Under the pieces are notes generated by a model that worked only from the letters and a program-made list of their open reading frames with translations, had not been told where the DNA came from and did no database searches. DNA of 64,000 nt from Bacillus pumilus (GTDB lineage: Bacteria; Bacillota; Bacilli; Bacillales; Bacillaceae). Where the stretch lies: positions 2,728,001 through 2,792,000 of the forward strand of contig NZ_CP027116.1 in the NCBI RefSeq assembly GCF_003431975.1. The letters are read 5' to 3'. The translations under genes were made by a program, and so were the position numbers. Positions 1 through 8,995 of the stretch are shown piece by piece. How positions within the stretch are numbered: position 1 is the stretch's first letter; each line of letters begins with the position of its first letter.

Positions 1-1532
1 AATAAATAGAAGGCCTGACTATTCCGCTCCAGCGCAACAATTTCAAGTGTATCGCCCATCATGAGATTCGAAGTTCTGTGCTTCTCATCTTTCACAAGAC
101 CAGCGACTGGGACAGACAAGTTCAATTCATTTTCAAGCACATCTATGGCTGCATTGATCTGTCCCTTTCCTCCGTCAATTAAAATTAAATCTGGCAGCGG
201 CAGCTCATCCTTTAACACACGGGTATATCGTCTTCTAATGACTTCACGCATAGATGCATAATCATCTGGACCTGCAACGGTTTTAATTTTGTATTTTCGG
301 TATTCCTTTTTATATGGCTTCCCGTCTTGAAAAACGACCATGGCAGAAACCGGGTCTGCACCTTGAATATTCGAGTTATCAAATGCCTCAATCCTGTACG
401 GCATATAAATATTTAGTGCATCTCCAAGCTGCTTCACCGCACCAATGGACCGTTCTTCATCACGCTCAATGAGCGAAAATTTTTCTTTTAAGGCGATTTT
501 GGCGTTTTGATGGGCAAGTAAAAGCAAATCCTTCTTCTTTCCTTTTTTCGGCTGGAGAACGTTCGTCTCAAGCAATTGTTCAATCATCTCTTGATCTACA
601 CTGTCTGGCACCAAAATTTCCTTCGGCAGAAAGTGATTGTTTTTTGCATAAAACTGCCCCATAAACGTGAGGAACTCTTCCTCGGGGTCTTGATACATAG
701 GAAACAAGCTGACATCACGTTCAATCAATTTCCCCTGCCTAATGAAGAAGACTTGGACACACATCCATCCCTTGTCATAGGCATATGCAAAGACGTCTCG
801 ATCTGATAAATCGCTCATCGTCATTTTCTGCTTTTCCATCGTTGAATCGATGTAAGCGATTTGGTCTCTCAGTTCTTTTGCCCGCTCAAACTCTAGTTGT
901 TCCGCCGCTTCCTGCATCTTTTCGCTTAGTTCTTTTTTGATTTGCTGATGCCCTCCGTTTAGAAACCTTGTGATTTCGTCCACGAGCTGCTTATTTGTTT
1001 CTTCTGAAATGTCATACACACATGGCGCTAGACATTGCCCAAGATGATAATAGAGACAGACGCGATCAGGAAGGGTGGCACATTTTCTCAGAGGATACAA
1101 ACGGTCGAGCAGCTTTTTCGTTTCTCTAGCTGCTTGTACGTTCGGGTATGGACCGAAATATTTCCCTTTGTCCTTTTTCACATGACGGGTGACGATCAGC
1201 TTAGGATGCCGTTCGTTCGTAATTTTAATAAAAGGATACGTTTTGTCATCCTTGAGCATGACATTGTATTTTGGGTCGTATTTTTTGATTAAATTCAGCT
1301 CTAAAATAAGTGCCTCGATATTAGAAGAGGTGACAATGTATTCAAAGTCCTCAATTTCACTGACAAGCCGCTGCGTTTTGGCGTCATGAGATCCAGTAAA
1401 ATAAGACCGCACTCTGTTTTTTAATACTTTTGCCTTCCCGACATAAATGACTGTATTTTGTCGATCTTTCATTAGGTAGCAGCCTGGTTGATCAGGCAAG
1501 ACCGATAGCTTTTCTTTGATCAGTTTGTTCAT
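1..1532 (-). CDS. uvrC: UvrABC excinuclease subunit C (3' end cut by window edge)
   Basis: UvrC makes the two incisions around bulky DNA lesions after UvrA and UvrB have found them. I translated the minus strand from an ATG at 1530-1532 (M-N-K-L-I-K, matching the Bacillus UvrC N-terminus). It stays open to the window edge, about 510 codons of the roughly 600 usual for the family. The N-terminal GIY-YIG nuclease ([11 protein letters not shown]) lies in the first 95 residues. A cysteine cluster (CATLPDRVC, then GQCLAPC) around 140-170 matches the reported iron-sulfur site. The UvrB-binding UVR segment is near 200-235. The RNase H-like nuclease starts with the [10 protein letters not shown] motif near 370. 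The C-terminal helix-hairpin-helix part is off the window. Upstream trxA ends with its own terminator, so uvrC probably has a separate promoter. Confidence 0.97.
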   Translation of the reverse strand, partial: MNKLIKEKLSVLPDQPGCYLMKDRQNTVIYVGKAKVLKNRVRSYFTGSHDAKTQRLVSEIEDFEYIVTSSNIEALILELNLIKKYDPKYNVMLKDDKTYPFIKITNERHPKLIVTRHVKKDKGKYFGPYPNVQAARETKKLLDRLYPLRKCATLPDRVCLYYHLGQCLAPCVYDISEETNKQLVDEITRFLNGGHQQIKKELSEKMQEAAEQLEFERAKELRDQIAYIDSTMEKQKMTMSDLSDRDVFAYAYDKGWMCVQVFFIRQGKLIERDVSLFPMYQDPEEEFLTFMGQFYAKNNHFLPKEILVPDSVDQEMIEQLLETNVLQPKKGKKKDLLLLAHQNAKIALKEKFSLIERDEERSIGAVKQLGDALNIYMPYRIEAFDNSNIQGADPVSAMVVFQDGKPYKKEYRKYKIKTVAGPDDYASMREVIRRRYTRVLKDELPLPDLILIDGGKGQINAAIDVLENELNLSVPVAGLVKDEKHRTSNLMMGDTLEIVALERNSQAFYL

Positions 1533-1603
1533 CTTTTCATCCGTCCTTGTTTTCCTCTTTCACTCCTTCTAGTGTATCACGAACATTTGTTTTATACCAT
1601 ATT

Positions 1604-1640
1604 GAAAGAAAAGCGGCTCTCGTGTTTACGAGAACCGCTT
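1604..1640 (-). terminator. Intrinsic terminator of trxA
   Basis: Arms AAGCGGCTCTCG and CGAGAACCGCTT pair around TGTTTA at 1611-1640, with one mismatch. On the minus strand a T-rich TTCTTTC follows. It stands 33 bases after the trxA stop. Confidence 0.8.
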
Positions 1641-1672
1641 CAGTGAGTATGCCGCTCAGGCATAGACAGGGT

Positions 1673-1987
1673 TTATAGATGTTTGTTAACAAGCTCAGCA
1701 AGTGCTTCTTTTGGTTTGAAACCAACAGATGTTTCTACTACTTCGCCGTCTTTTAAAACAAGAAGTGTTGGGATACTCATTACACCGTATTTACCAGCAG
1801 TTTCTTGGTTATCATCTACATCAATTTTTACAATTTTCATTTTGTCGCCCATTTCTTGATCAAGTTCTTCAAGAACTGGAGCAATCATTTTACAAGGTCC
1901 ACACCATGGTGCCCAAAAATCTGCAATAACAACACCTTCTGCCGTTTCTTGTGAAAATGTTGCGTCAGTAGCTTTTACGATTGCCAT
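1673..1987 (-). CDS. trxA: Thioredoxin
   Basis: Small cytoplasmic dithiol reductant for ribonucleotide reductase, methionine sulfoxide reductases and oxidised protein thiols. The 104-residue protein has the redox motif WCGPC with cysteines at 29 and 32, preceded by ADFWAP, and the cis-proline loop SIPT near residue 74. Length and sequence match Bacillus TrxA almost throughout. An ATTGGAGGAATGAATA ribosome site supports the ATG at 1985-1987. Single-gene unit between a promoter and a strong terminator. In B. subtilis this gene is also stress-induced (SigB, Spx); I see no clear SigB promoter here. Confidence 0.98.
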   Translation of the reverse strand: MAIVKATDATFSQETAEGVVIADFWAPWCGPCKMIAPVLEELDQEMGDKMKIVKIDVDDNQETAGKYGVMSIPTLLVLKDGEVVETSVGFKPKEALAELVNKHL

Positions 1988-2019
1988 TATTCATTCCTCC
2001 AATGTAAATTATGCTTTTT

Positions 2020-2028
2020 AGTATAGCA
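2020..2028 (-). promoter_or_regulatory. Extended -10 promoter of trxA
   Basis: Minus strand shows TGC directly before TATACT (extended -10), about 35 bases upstream of the start codon. The -35 position (TCGCAA, 17 bases upstream) is poor, as is common when a TGn extension is present or an activator such as Spx is needed. Confidence 0.55.
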
Positions 2029-2083
2029 TCTACCAATGTGACTTGCGAATGAAATGCTTACGAATCATTTTTTATGAAATGAA

Positions 2084-2155
2084 TTAAAAAACAAACCGCA
2101 CAATCGCACCAATGACAACAATTGCACCAATGATCATGAGAATTGTTCTTAGCAT
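2084..2155 (-). CDS. Predicted 23-residue membrane peptide
   Basis: A short reading frame starting M-L-R-T-I-L-M-I-I-G and ending R-F-V-F, almost entirely one hydrophobic helix with a single arginine near each end. An excellent ribosome site (AAAGGGAG, eight bases before ATG) is the main support. It lies 77 bases downstream of the arabinofuranosidase stop on the same strand and upstream of trxA. I do not recognise a family. Size and composition resemble small single-span membrane proteins, or less likely a type I toxin. A second ORF of the same kind is at 9525-9602 and shares a V-I-G-A core. Confidence 0.55.
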   Translation of the reverse strand: MLRTILMIIGAIVVIGAIVRFVF

Positions 2156-2232
2156 ATAAATAACTCCCTTTCCGCTTCGTTTACAATGTATGATGCCCCA
2201 ACATTCTTCTCATCAAACATCAAAATATGCGA

Positions 2233-3711
2233 TCAAGCTAGATCGACAGTCATCATCACCACCGACATTGGCGGCAGATCTATGGTCAACTCACTGGGTT
2301 TTACGGCAAATTGCTGAAACTCTGCTGGCTGGACAGCATGAGGATCATCAAATGTATTGTGCGCATTCATGCGGTCCGCTGTTAGCACGCAGCCAGTGAC
2401 TTTCGTTTGAGCATCCACTCCCTCAACGGCAAGGGATACCTTGCTTTGTTCCTGCGGATGAAGGTGGCAGAAACTAATGTGCATCTTGTCTGATGAACGC
2501 GAAGCTGACACACTGACCCGAGGAATTTGTTCTCCTTTACGTTCATAGGGTGTTGACACGAACTCCACTTCAAGTGCTTCTTCCTCTTGATGCACTTGAA
2601 ACATGTGAAACACATGATACGTAGGCGTCAAAATCATCTTTTCTTCCTTCGTTAACACCATCGCTTGCAGAACATTGACCGTCTGTGCAATATTCGCCAT
2701 ATGAATCCGCTGGCAGTGACGATGAAAGATATGAAAATGCAAAGCACAAACCAGGGCGTCTCTTAGTGTGTTTTGCTGATACAAAAACCCAGGATTTGTC
2801 CCTGGCTCTGGGTCATACCATGTCCCCCATTCATCAATAATCATCCCGATTCGTTTGTCTGGGTCATAACGATCCATGATCTCTCCGTGGTCCACAACAA
2901 GACGTTCCATCTCAGAGGCTTTTTTCAATGTCACAAACCATTCATCCTCATCAAATTCAGTTGCTGACCCTTTTTTCTCCCATGTACCAGGGACAGTGTA
3001 ATAATGCAAACTGAGTCCATCCATCCAAGGTGCAGCCCGCTCCATCAATACTTTTGTCCAATTCACGTCATTTGAATTCGCGCCACATGCGATTTTGTAT
3101 ATCGTCTGACTCGTAAACTCTCTCACATACGTTTGATAACGTTTATATAAATCGGCATAGTATTCAGGCGTCATATTTCCACCGCAGCCCCAGCTTTCAT
3201 TCCCTACACCGACATAGGTCAAGTTCCAAGGCTCTTGTTTTCCGTTTTGAATGCGCCATTCGGACATCGGTGTGCCCTTTGGAAATGTGATGTACTCGAT
3301 CCATTCTGCTAATTCTTGAACAGACCCACTTCCAACATTTCCGCAAATATAAGGCTCGCAATCAAGCAGCTCACACAGTTTCATAAATTCATGCGTACCA
3401 AATGCATTGGATTCAACCGTCCCGCCCCAATGAGTGTTCACCATCGGCTTTCGTTCGCTCAGATCTCCCACACCATTTGCCCAATGATACTCGTCTGCAA
3501 AACAACCTCCTGGCCATCTAAGCACCGGAATATGTAATGCTTGAAGGGCTTTTAGCACATCGGTACGAATCCCTTCAATATGATCAATTGATGAGTCTTT
3601 TCCTACCCAAATCCCATCATAAATTCCTCTTCCTAAATGCTCTTGAAAGTGTCCATAGATGTGCTTAGAAATGCGTCCGATCACGTCATTGACTTTTACT
3701 GTTCCCTTCAC
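2233..3711 (-). CDS. xsa: Alpha-L-arabinofuranosidase, glycoside hydrolase family 51
   Basis: Removes terminal alpha-L-arabinofuranosyl groups from arabinan and arabinoxylan oligosaccharides. No signal peptide, so intracellular, acting on imported oligosaccharides. At 492 residues it has usual GH51 length. Seen features: N-terminal [16 protein letters not shown], substrate loop [13 protein letters not shown] near residue 95, acid/base region [13 protein letters not shown] near 170, and nucleophile region [10 protein letters not shown] near 290. The C-terminal beta-sandwich follows. The start is GTG at 3709-3711, with AAAGGAG ten bases upstream. It lies just downstream of the etf terminator. 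I see no convincing own promoter or cre site in the 75-base gap, so expression may need readthrough. It is the only arabinose-related gene in the window. Confidence 0.93.
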   Translation of the reverse strand: MKGTVKVNDVIGRISKHIYGHFQEHLGRGIYDGIWVGKDSSIDHIEGIRTDVLKALQALHIPVLRWPGGCFADEYHWANGVGDLSERKPMVNTHWGGTVESNAFGTHEFMKLCELLDCEPYICGNVGSGSVQELAEWIEYITFPKGTPMSEWRIQNGKQEPWNLTYVGVGNESWGCGGNMTPEYYADLYKRYQTYVREFTSQTIYKIACGANSNDVNWTKVLMERAAPWMDGLSLHYYTVPGTWEKKGSATEFDEDEWFVTLKKASEMERLVVDHGEIMDRYDPDKRIGMIIDEWGTWYDPEPGTNPGFLYQQNTLRDALVCALHFHIFHRHCQRIHMANIAQTVNVLQAMVLTKEEKMILTPTYHVFHMFQVHQEEEALEVEFVSTPYERKGEQIPRVSVSASRSSDKMHISFCHLHPQEQSKVSLAVEGVDAQTKVTGCVLTADRMNAHNTFDDPHAVQPAEFQQFAVKPSELTIDLPPMSVVMMTVDLA

Positions 3712-3745
3712 TTGTCAACCGCTCCTTTGTGTATTGATGACATAC

Positions 3746-3776
3746 AAAAAAACCCAGAATACCTAGGCATTCTGAG
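3746..3776 (-). terminator. Intrinsic terminator after etfA
   Basis: An 11-base-pair stem (CTCAGAATGCC with GGTATTCTGGG, including wobble pairs) at 3753-3776, followed on the minus strand by seven T residues. It ends the lcfA-fadR-fadB-etfB-etfA unit 10 bases after the etfA stop. Confidence 0.88.
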
Positions 3777-3786
3777 TGTATGAGCG

Positions 3787-4764
3787 TTACGAGTGGATAT
3801 TCATCTTTTTTAATTCTTCATTTAAAAGTGGCACTACTTCAAATAAGTCACCAACGATTCCGTAATCGGCAATTTTGAAGATCTCGGCCTCTGGGTCTTT
3901 GTTAATTGCCACTATGACTTTACTGTTAGACATTCCAGCTAAATGCTGAATCGCGCCTGATATCCCGCACGCAATATAAAGGTCAGGTGTGACGACCTTC
4001 CCTGTTTGGCCGATTTGCAGGGCATAATCACAGTAGTCTGCATCACAGGCGCCACGAGAGGCACCGACTGCTGCGCCCAGCGTTTCGGCGAGTTCATTCA
4101 GCGGTTCAAATCCTTCCTTACTCTTCACCCCGCGTCCCCCGGCGACGATGACCTTTGCTTCAGATAAATCTACACCTTCTGACGTTTTTTTAATGACTTC
4201 CTTCACGATCGTTCGCAGGTTCTGAATATCGACAGAAACGGGTGTAATTTCTCCGCTTCGGGAGGTATCCCGCTCAAGAGGTGCCACGTTGTTTGGCCGG
4301 ATGGTCGCCAACAGCAGACGATCTGTTGAAATTACTTTTTCAAAGGCTTTTCCAGAGTAAATCGGTCTAGTGAAAACGAGATGTTCTCCGGTAACGCTTA
4401 CATCAATTGCATCTGAAATCAAGCCTGTCTGCAAACGTGCAGCTATTTTCGGCGACAGGTCTTTTCCGATAGACGTATGGCCAAAGAGTACAGCACCCGG
4501 GTTGACCTGATCTAAAATAGCTTGCAGCGCCTGCGCAAAACCATCTGACGTATAATAAGAAAGATGTGGATGCTCCACAATCATGACATGATCCGCTCCA
4601 TAGTAAAGTAGTTCATCCGCTTGGCCTTTGACGTCATCCCCTATTAACACGCCAATGACCTCACCGCCCTCTGCCACTTGATGAGCCGCAGCAATGGCTT
4701 CAAATGTCACATTTCTTAATTTACCGTCACGACTTTCTCCAAGTACAACAACTGTTTTACTCAT
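3787..4764 (-). CDS. etfA: Electron transfer flavoprotein, alpha subunit
   Basis: With EtfB it forms the FAD/AMP-containing heterodimer that takes electrons from acyl-CoA dehydrogenases to the respiratory chain. The 325-residue protein starts MSKTVVVLGESRDGK. The C-terminal FAD-binding half carries the family signature VAGGRGVKSKEGF (about 208-220) followed by GAAVGASRGACDADY and QIGQTGKVVTPDLYIACGIS. It is the last gene of the fatty-acid degradation operon, 44 bases after etfB. Regulation by FadR is expected from the operator upstream of fadR. Confidence 0.96.
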   Translation of the reverse strand: MSKTVVVLGESRDGKLRNVTFEAIAAAHQVAEGGEVIGVLIGDDVKGQADELLYYGADHVMIVEHPHLSYYTSDGFAQALQAILDQVNPGAVLFGHTSIGKDLSPKIAARLQTGLISDAIDVSVTGEHLVFTRPIYSGKAFEKVISTDRLLLATIRPNNVAPLERDTSRSGEITPVSVDIQNLRTIVKEVIKKTSEGVDLSEAKVIVAGGRGVKSKEGFEPLNELAETLGAAVGASRGACDADYCDYALQIGQTGKVVTPDLYIACGISGAIQHLAGMSNSKVIVAINKDPEAEIFKIADYGIVGDLFEVVPLLNEELKKMNIHS

Positions 4765-4808
4765 CTTTCAAGTTCCCCCTTGTTCTCGTGATATCGTAAA
4801 GTGGAGCA

Positions 4809-5582
4809 TTAGATGACTTTTGCTTCGCTTCTTAATAGATCCGTCAGTTCTTTGACTTGATCGTGAAGCTCACCGCTGAGCACTTTGCCACCTTCTTTTT
4901 TCTCCGGTAAGAAACGTTCGATTGTTTTGATTTTATATGGCACATCGTCTTCATCAAGATCTAAATCATCAAGCTCCAGTTCTTCTAAAGGCTTTTTCTT
5001 TGCCTTCATAATGCCTGGTAATGATGGATAGCGAGGCTCATTGAGACCTTGCTGAGCTGTGACGACAAGCGGGAGCTCGGCAGAAATCACTTCCACGTCA
5101 CCCTCTGCATCTCGCTCAATTGAAGCGGTGTCGCCGTCAATTTGAATACTAGTAATCGTTGTGACATATGCAAAACCAAGTAATTCAGCAAGACGGGGGG
5201 CAACCTGTCCAGATCCTCCGTCAATCGCCACATTCCCTGCTAAGATTAAGGACGCATCTTTGTCTTTTAAATAGTGGTGAAGAATAGTAGAAACTGAATA
5301 TTGATCCCACTCTTCTAAGTCGTCTTCCACATTTAATAAAACGGCTTGATCACAGCCCATAGCAAGCGCTGTCCTCAGCTGTTTCTCTGCATCCTCACTA
5401 CCAACTGTCACAACGGTCACTTCTCCCCCGTGCTCATCGCGAAGCTGGATGGCTTCTTCTATCGCATACTCGTCATAAGGATTAATAATGAACTCTGCTC
5501 CATCTTCTTGAATTGCACCAGACTGAATGGAAATTTTCTCTTCTGTGTCAAACGTACGCTTCATCAAAACAAATATATTCAT
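4809..5582 (-). CDS. etfB: Electron transfer flavoprotein, beta subunit
   Basis: Partner of EtfA in moving electrons from beta-oxidation. The 257-residue protein has the N-terminal MNIFVLMKRTFDTEEKI typical of Bacillus EtfB, the AMP-binding part with LAGNVAIDGGSGQVAPRLAE (about 118-137), and the ETF-beta signature near VTAQQGLNEPRYPSLPGIM (about 182-200). A GGGGGAG ribosome site precedes the start. It sits 31 bases after fadB and 44 bases before etfA, so the order is that of the FadR-controlled operon. Confidence 0.96.
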   Translation of the reverse strand: MNIFVLMKRTFDTEEKISIQSGAIQEDGAEFIINPYDEYAIEEAIQLRDEHGGEVTVVTVGSEDAEKQLRTALAMGCDQAVLLNVEDDLEEWDQYSVSTILHHYLKDKDASLILAGNVAIDGGSGQVAPRLAELLGFAYVTTITSIQIDGDTASIERDAEGDVEVISAELPLVVTAQQGLNEPRYPSLPGIMKAKKKPLEELELDDLDLDEDDVPYKIKTIERFLPEKKEGGKVLSGELHDQVKELTDLLRSEAKVI

Positions 5583-5613
5583 TCATTTCTCCCCCTTGTG
5601 TCGTTTGAATCCC

Positions 5614-6393
5614 TTATTCCCCTTTAAAATTCGGTTTGCGCTTTTCGATAAAGGCTTGGATGCCTTCTTTGGCATCATTCGATTGGAAAACCGCACCAAA
5701 CTTTTTAGCTTCTAGCTTCATTCCGCCATCATATGAATACAATTTTGTTGCGTTTAATAAATCCAGCACATACTCGAGTGATTTTGGGCTTTTCGTTGCA
5801 AATTTATTCGCAAGTGTTTTTGCTGCTTCAAGCGCCTCTTCTTCTGTTTCTGCCAGCTTTGACACAAGTCCGCAGGCGAATGCTTCTTCACCTGTAATTG
5901 GTTCAGCTGTCCCCATCATTTCCAGCGCTTTAGCAGTACCCACATAGCGCGGCAGGCGCTGCGTACCGCCGAAACCTGGAATGATACCGAGGTTTAGTTC
6001 CGGCAGTCCAAGCTTTGCATCTTTTGTTGCGATTCGGATATCACAAGACATGGCAAGCTCAAGACCCCCTCCTAAAGCGGCTCCGTGAATTGAGGCAATG
6101 ACTGGTTTTGGACATTGCTCAATCCGTTCAAAGACTTGCTGTCCTCTGTCTGCAAGACTTGCATAATCAGACTTTTTCTGTAACGTCGTAAATTCCTTAA
6201 TATCAGCACCTGCAGAAAAGAATCTGCCTTCTCCGTGGATCACAATCGCTCTTACTTCTTCATTCTGTTCGAGATGGTCAATCATGTCATTAAGCTCAGT
6301 GAGCAGCTGAGAAGATAAGGCATTTGCTGGTGGATGCTGAATCGTGATAAGTGCTGTATGCCGTTCATGATGTAAGCTAAGTATTTTTTCCAT
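5614..6393 (-). CDS. fadB: Enoyl-CoA hydratase of fatty-acid degradation
   Basis: Hydrates trans-2-enoyl-CoA in beta-oxidation. Crotonase fold: the oxyanion-hole segment ADIKEF follows GRFFSAG near residue 65, and the second signature HGAALGGGLELAMSCDIRIA lies near 103-122. The catalytic Glu region GLPELNLGIIPGFGGTQRLPRY follows. Two in-frame ATGs are possible. The upstream one (6402) directly abuts the AAAAGG ribosome site, so I chose the second (6391-6393, M-E-K-I-L-S), spaced nine bases. That gives 259 residues, the usual length. It follows fadR by 26 bases and precedes etfB. B. subtilis names are ysiB and fadB. Confidence 0.94.
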   Translation of the reverse strand: MEKILSLHHERHTALITIQHPPANALSSQLLTELNDMIDHLEQNEEVRAIVIHGEGRFFSAGADIKEFTTLQKKSDYASLADRGQQVFERIEQCPKPVIASIHGAALGGGLELAMSCDIRIATKDAKLGLPELNLGIIPGFGGTQRLPRYVGTAKALEMMGTAEPITGEEAFACGLVSKLAETEEEALEAAKTLANKFATKSPKSLEYVLDLLNATKLYSYDGGMKLEAKKFGAVFQSNDAKEGIQAFIEKRKPNFKGE

Positions 6394-6419
6394 GTCAATC
6401 ATCCTTTTTCACATTGTCT

Positions 6420-7004
6420 TTAAGATTGATGTATTCCGTTTAAGAGTAGATCACGTACGTTTTCTGCAAGTGAAGGCAGGTCATACTTTTGATCATTCAT
6501 TACCCATGTTGTAGCGGTTTCATCAATCGTCCCAAATACCATTTGTCTCGCTAAGCGAACATCTAGATTTTGTCTGAATTCTCCCGTTTTCTTTCCCTCT
6601 GCTAGAATGGATTCGAGCATATTTAAATACCCTTTCAGCACCTCATTGATTTTTTGCCGCAGCTCAAGGTTTGACTGCCTGAGTTCGAGCTGTGTCACAA
6701 GAGCCAAATGATGATTTTGCGCAAGCATGCGGAAGTGCTCTTCAATAAGCAGCAGCAGCTTTTCTTTGGCTGACGGTTTCTTTTGAATATCAGTTTCCAT
6801 CCGTTCGATGAATTGTCCCATTTTTTCTTTGAATAATGAGATCAGAATATCTTCTTTATTTTTGAAATAAAGATAAATGGTTCCGTCAGCCACCCCTGCT
6901 TGTTTCGCAATCTTTGAAACTTGTGATTGATGATAGCCATTTTCTGCAATCACCACAACTGCTGCATCAATAATTTGCATGTACTTCGGTCTTTTCTGCT
7001 TCAA
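6420..7004 (-). CDS. fadR: TetR-family repressor of fatty-acid degradation
   Basis: DNA-binding repressor that releases its operator when long-chain acyl-CoA accumulates. The 194-residue protein has a TetR helix-turn-helix at about 10-55 (DAAVVVIAENGYHQSQVSKIA, then VADGTIYLYFKNKEDIL) and a C-terminal acyl-CoA-binding and dimerisation domain. The N-terminal domain is nearly identical to B. subtilis FadR (YsiA). Start is TTG at 7002-7004, supported by AAAGGGA nine bases upstream; B. subtilis fadR, from memory, also starts with TTG. A consensus FadR box and a good promoter stand immediately upstream, implying autorepression of fadR-fadB-etfBA independent of lcfA. Confidence 0.96.
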   Translation of the reverse strand: MKQKRPKYMQIIDAAVVVIAENGYHQSQVSKIAKQAGVADGTIYLYFKNKEDILISLFKEKMGQFIERMETDIQKKPSAKEKLLLLIEEHFRMLAQNHHLALVTQLELRQSNLELRQKINEVLKGYLNMLESILAEGKKTGEFRQNLDVRLARQMVFGTIDETATTWVMNDQKYDLPSLAENVRDLLLNGIHQS

Positions 7005-7026
7005 TGTGCTTCGTCCCTTTCTGAAT

Positions 7027-7044
7027 TGAATGAGTATTCATTCA
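7027..7044 (-). promoter_or_regulatory. FadR operator
   Basis: The 18 bases TGAATGAGTATTCATTCA match the published Bacillus FadR box TGAATGANTANTCATTCA at every fixed position. It lies over the predicted transcription start of the fadR promoter, so bound repressor should block initiation. Confidence 0.9.
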
Positions 7045-7051
7045 TAACTTT

Positions 7052-7080
7052 ATGTTAAAAAGAAACGGGTGATTTGTCAA
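7052..7080 (-). promoter_or_regulatory. SigA promoter of fadR
   Basis: TTGACA (7075-7080) and TAACAT (7052-7057) separated by exactly 17 bases on the minus strand. The FadR box begins eight bases downstream of the -10. Confidence 0.82.
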
Positions 7081-7138
7081 GTGATCTTCTTCTTTCTTTT
7101 CCACCTTTAGCATACCAGAGCAGGCAGTCATCATTCAA

Positions 7139-7164
7139 ATCATCCGGCCGATGGACCGGATGAT
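7139..7164 (-). terminator. Hairpin between lcfA and fadR
   Basis: Perfect nine-base-pair stem ATCATCCGG / CCGGATGAT with an eight-base loop, nine bases after the lcfA stop. Only TTT follows, so termination may be partial. It probably lowers, rather than blocks, lcfA-to-fadR readthrough. Confidence 0.55.
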
Positions 7165-7172
7165 GCAGACCG

Positions 7173-8894
7173 TTAAGTTTTAGATTGATCGGCAGGTATT
7201 TCAGATGAAGAAGAGTGTTTTCTTTTTTCTTCTTCAATTAAAACTCTGCGTAAAATTTTTCCGACGGCTGTTTTAGGCAGTGACTCTTTAAATTCATACA
7301 CGCGCGGTACTTTAAATGAGGCGATCCTCGTTCTGACGAAGCGATCAAGCTCATCCTCCGTTAAGTAGGCATCCTTTTTCGGCACAACAAATGCTTTCAC
7401 TGTTTCCCCTCTGTAAGGATCTGGGATACCTGCGACGACGACTTCTTGTACAAGCTCATGCTCATAAAGGGCTTCTTCGACCTCTCTGGGGTAAATATTA
7501 TAACCACTTGCAATGATGACATCTTTTTTCCGGTCGACGATATAGAAAAAACCGTCCTCATCCATATACCCAATATCTCCGGTGAAAAACCAGCCATCTC
7601 TTAATACAGCCGCTGTCTCCTCTGGCTGATTCCAGTATCCTTTCATGATCTGGGGCCCTTTGACAATGATTTCTCCATGCTCATATGGTTCTTTGAGGCC
7701 TCCGGTTTCCTCGCAATAAATACCGGCATCTGTATTAGGCCAAGGACAGCCAATGCTGCCCGTTTTGTTCGCTCCCCATAAAAAGTTAGAATGGGTGACC
7801 GGTGAGGTTTCTGAAAGACCATATCCCTCTACTAAACGTCCCCCGGTTAATTTTTCAAAGCTTTGTTTCACTTCAACAGGAAGTGCCGCTGAACCGCTTA
7901 GACATGCAGTGATGGATGACAGATCATACGTTTCAATATTCGGATGATGCAGCAAGGCGATATACATTGTTGGTGCACCTGGAAAAAGCGTTGGTTTCTG
8001 CTTTTCTATGGTTTTGAGTGTATCAGCGACATCAAAGCGCGGAAGAAGAATCATTTGATGCCCTTCTTTGACAGCAAGATTTAAAACAGTCGTCATCCCG
8101 TATACATGAAAAAACGGAATGATGCCAAGGATGCGTTCTTTCCCCCTCGTCGTTTTATACATCCAGGAAGAACACATTTCAGTATTGGCTAAAATATTTT
8201 CATGTGTGAGCATGACGCCTTTTGGTAGACCGGTCGTTCCGCCTGTATATTGCAAAACAGCAACATCCTTTTTCGGTTCAAAGGCGAGGGCGGGAATTTG
8301 TTGTTCATCTGGCGATTCTTTCATGATGTGTGAGAAGTGATGAATGGTGTCATTTTTCTCCACTTGGATGACCATTTTGTTTTTTCTTCTTTGCACAATA
8401 GGGAATAGAATGTTTTTCGGGAATGGTAAATAATCTTGTAGTTTGGTCATGATTAAGTGCTCCATACTTGTCAGCGCTTTCATTTTATACGCCTTTGGAT
8501 ACAACAGATCTAGCGTGATCAATACTTTGGCACCGCTGTCTTCCATTTGATATTCCAGTTCTTTCTCCGTATAAAGTGGGTTCGTTTGAACAACGATACC
8601 ACCTGCTATTAATACAGCATAATAAGAAATGACCGATTGAGGACAGTTCGGCAGCATAATCGCTACTCTGTCGCCTTTTTTCACACCAATTTTTATCAAA
8701 TGATTGGCTAGTTTCAATGCGTCTTCTTGTAATTGTTCATAGGTGATGTTCTTTCCTAGAAAATGAATGGCTGTATGCTCAGGTGCAGCCTCTGCGGAGC
8801 TGAATAAGTAAGATTGCAACGTTTCATTTGGAATGGTGAGTTCGTGGGGAATTTGATTCGGGTAATGCAGAAGCCAACGTTTATCTGACTGCAT
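7173..8894 (-). CDS. lcfA: Long-chain acyl-CoA ligase
   Basis: Activates long-chain fatty acids to acyl-CoA with ATP, the entry to beta-oxidation. A 573-residue ANL-superfamily enzyme. The AMP-binding P-loop motif YTGGTTGLPKGVMLTHEN is near residue 215. Further motifs are VEGYGLSETSPVTHSNF near 357, the hinge GWFFTGDIGYMDEDGFFYIVDRKKD near 435, and the catalytic lysine region LPKTAVGKILRR near 545. A strong AAGGAGG site supports the ATG. It heads the lcfA-fadR-fadB-etfB-etfA gene order. Unlike fadR, its upstream region has no visible FadR box; it has an extended -10 promoter inside an inverted repeat. Confidence 0.96.
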   Translation of the reverse strand: MQSDKRWLLHYPNQIPHELTIPNETLQSYLFSSAEAAPEHTAIHFLGKNITYEQLQEDALKLANHLIKIGVKKGDRVAIMLPNCPQSVISYYAVLIAGGIVVQTNPLYTEKELEYQMEDSGAKVLITLDLLYPKAYKMKALTSMEHLIMTKLQDYLPFPKNILFPIVQRRKNKMVIQVEKNDTIHHFSHIMKESPDEQQIPALAFEPKKDVAVLQYTGGTTGLPKGVMLTHENILANTEMCSSWMYKTTRGKERILGIIPFFHVYGMTTVLNLAVKEGHQMILLPRFDVADTLKTIEKQKPTLFPGAPTMYIALLHHPNIETYDLSSITACLSGSAALPVEVKQSFEKLTGGRLVEGYGLSETSPVTHSNFLWGANKTGSIGCPWPNTDAGIYCEETGGLKEPYEHGEIIVKGPQIMKGYWNQPEETAAVLRDGWFFTGDIGYMDEDGFFYIVDRKKDVIIASGYNIYPREVEEALYEHELVQEVVVAGIPDPYRGETVKAFVVPKKDAYLTEDELDRFVRTRIASFKVPRVYEFKESLPKTAVGKILRRVLIEEEKRKHSSSSEIPADQSKT

Positions 8895-8928
8895 AAAAAC
8901 CCTCCTTCCTGAACTTTCGTACTATTTT

Positions 8929-8961
8929 ATTATAGCAAACTTTTCCTTATGGCAGTTTGCT
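8929..8961 (-). promoter_or_regulatory. lcfA promoter with overlapping inverted repeat
   Basis: On the minus strand TGC precedes TATAAT at 8929-8934 (extended -10). The upstream region is covered by an eight-base perfect inverted repeat AGCAAACT, 12 bases, AGTTTGCT at 8934-8961. It could be an operator. Read on the plus strand the same hairpin is followed by six T residues and could instead end antisense transcripts. Confidence 0.5.
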
Positions 8962-8995
8962 TTTTTCTAATAGAGCTTGGTTCAATTGCATACGT

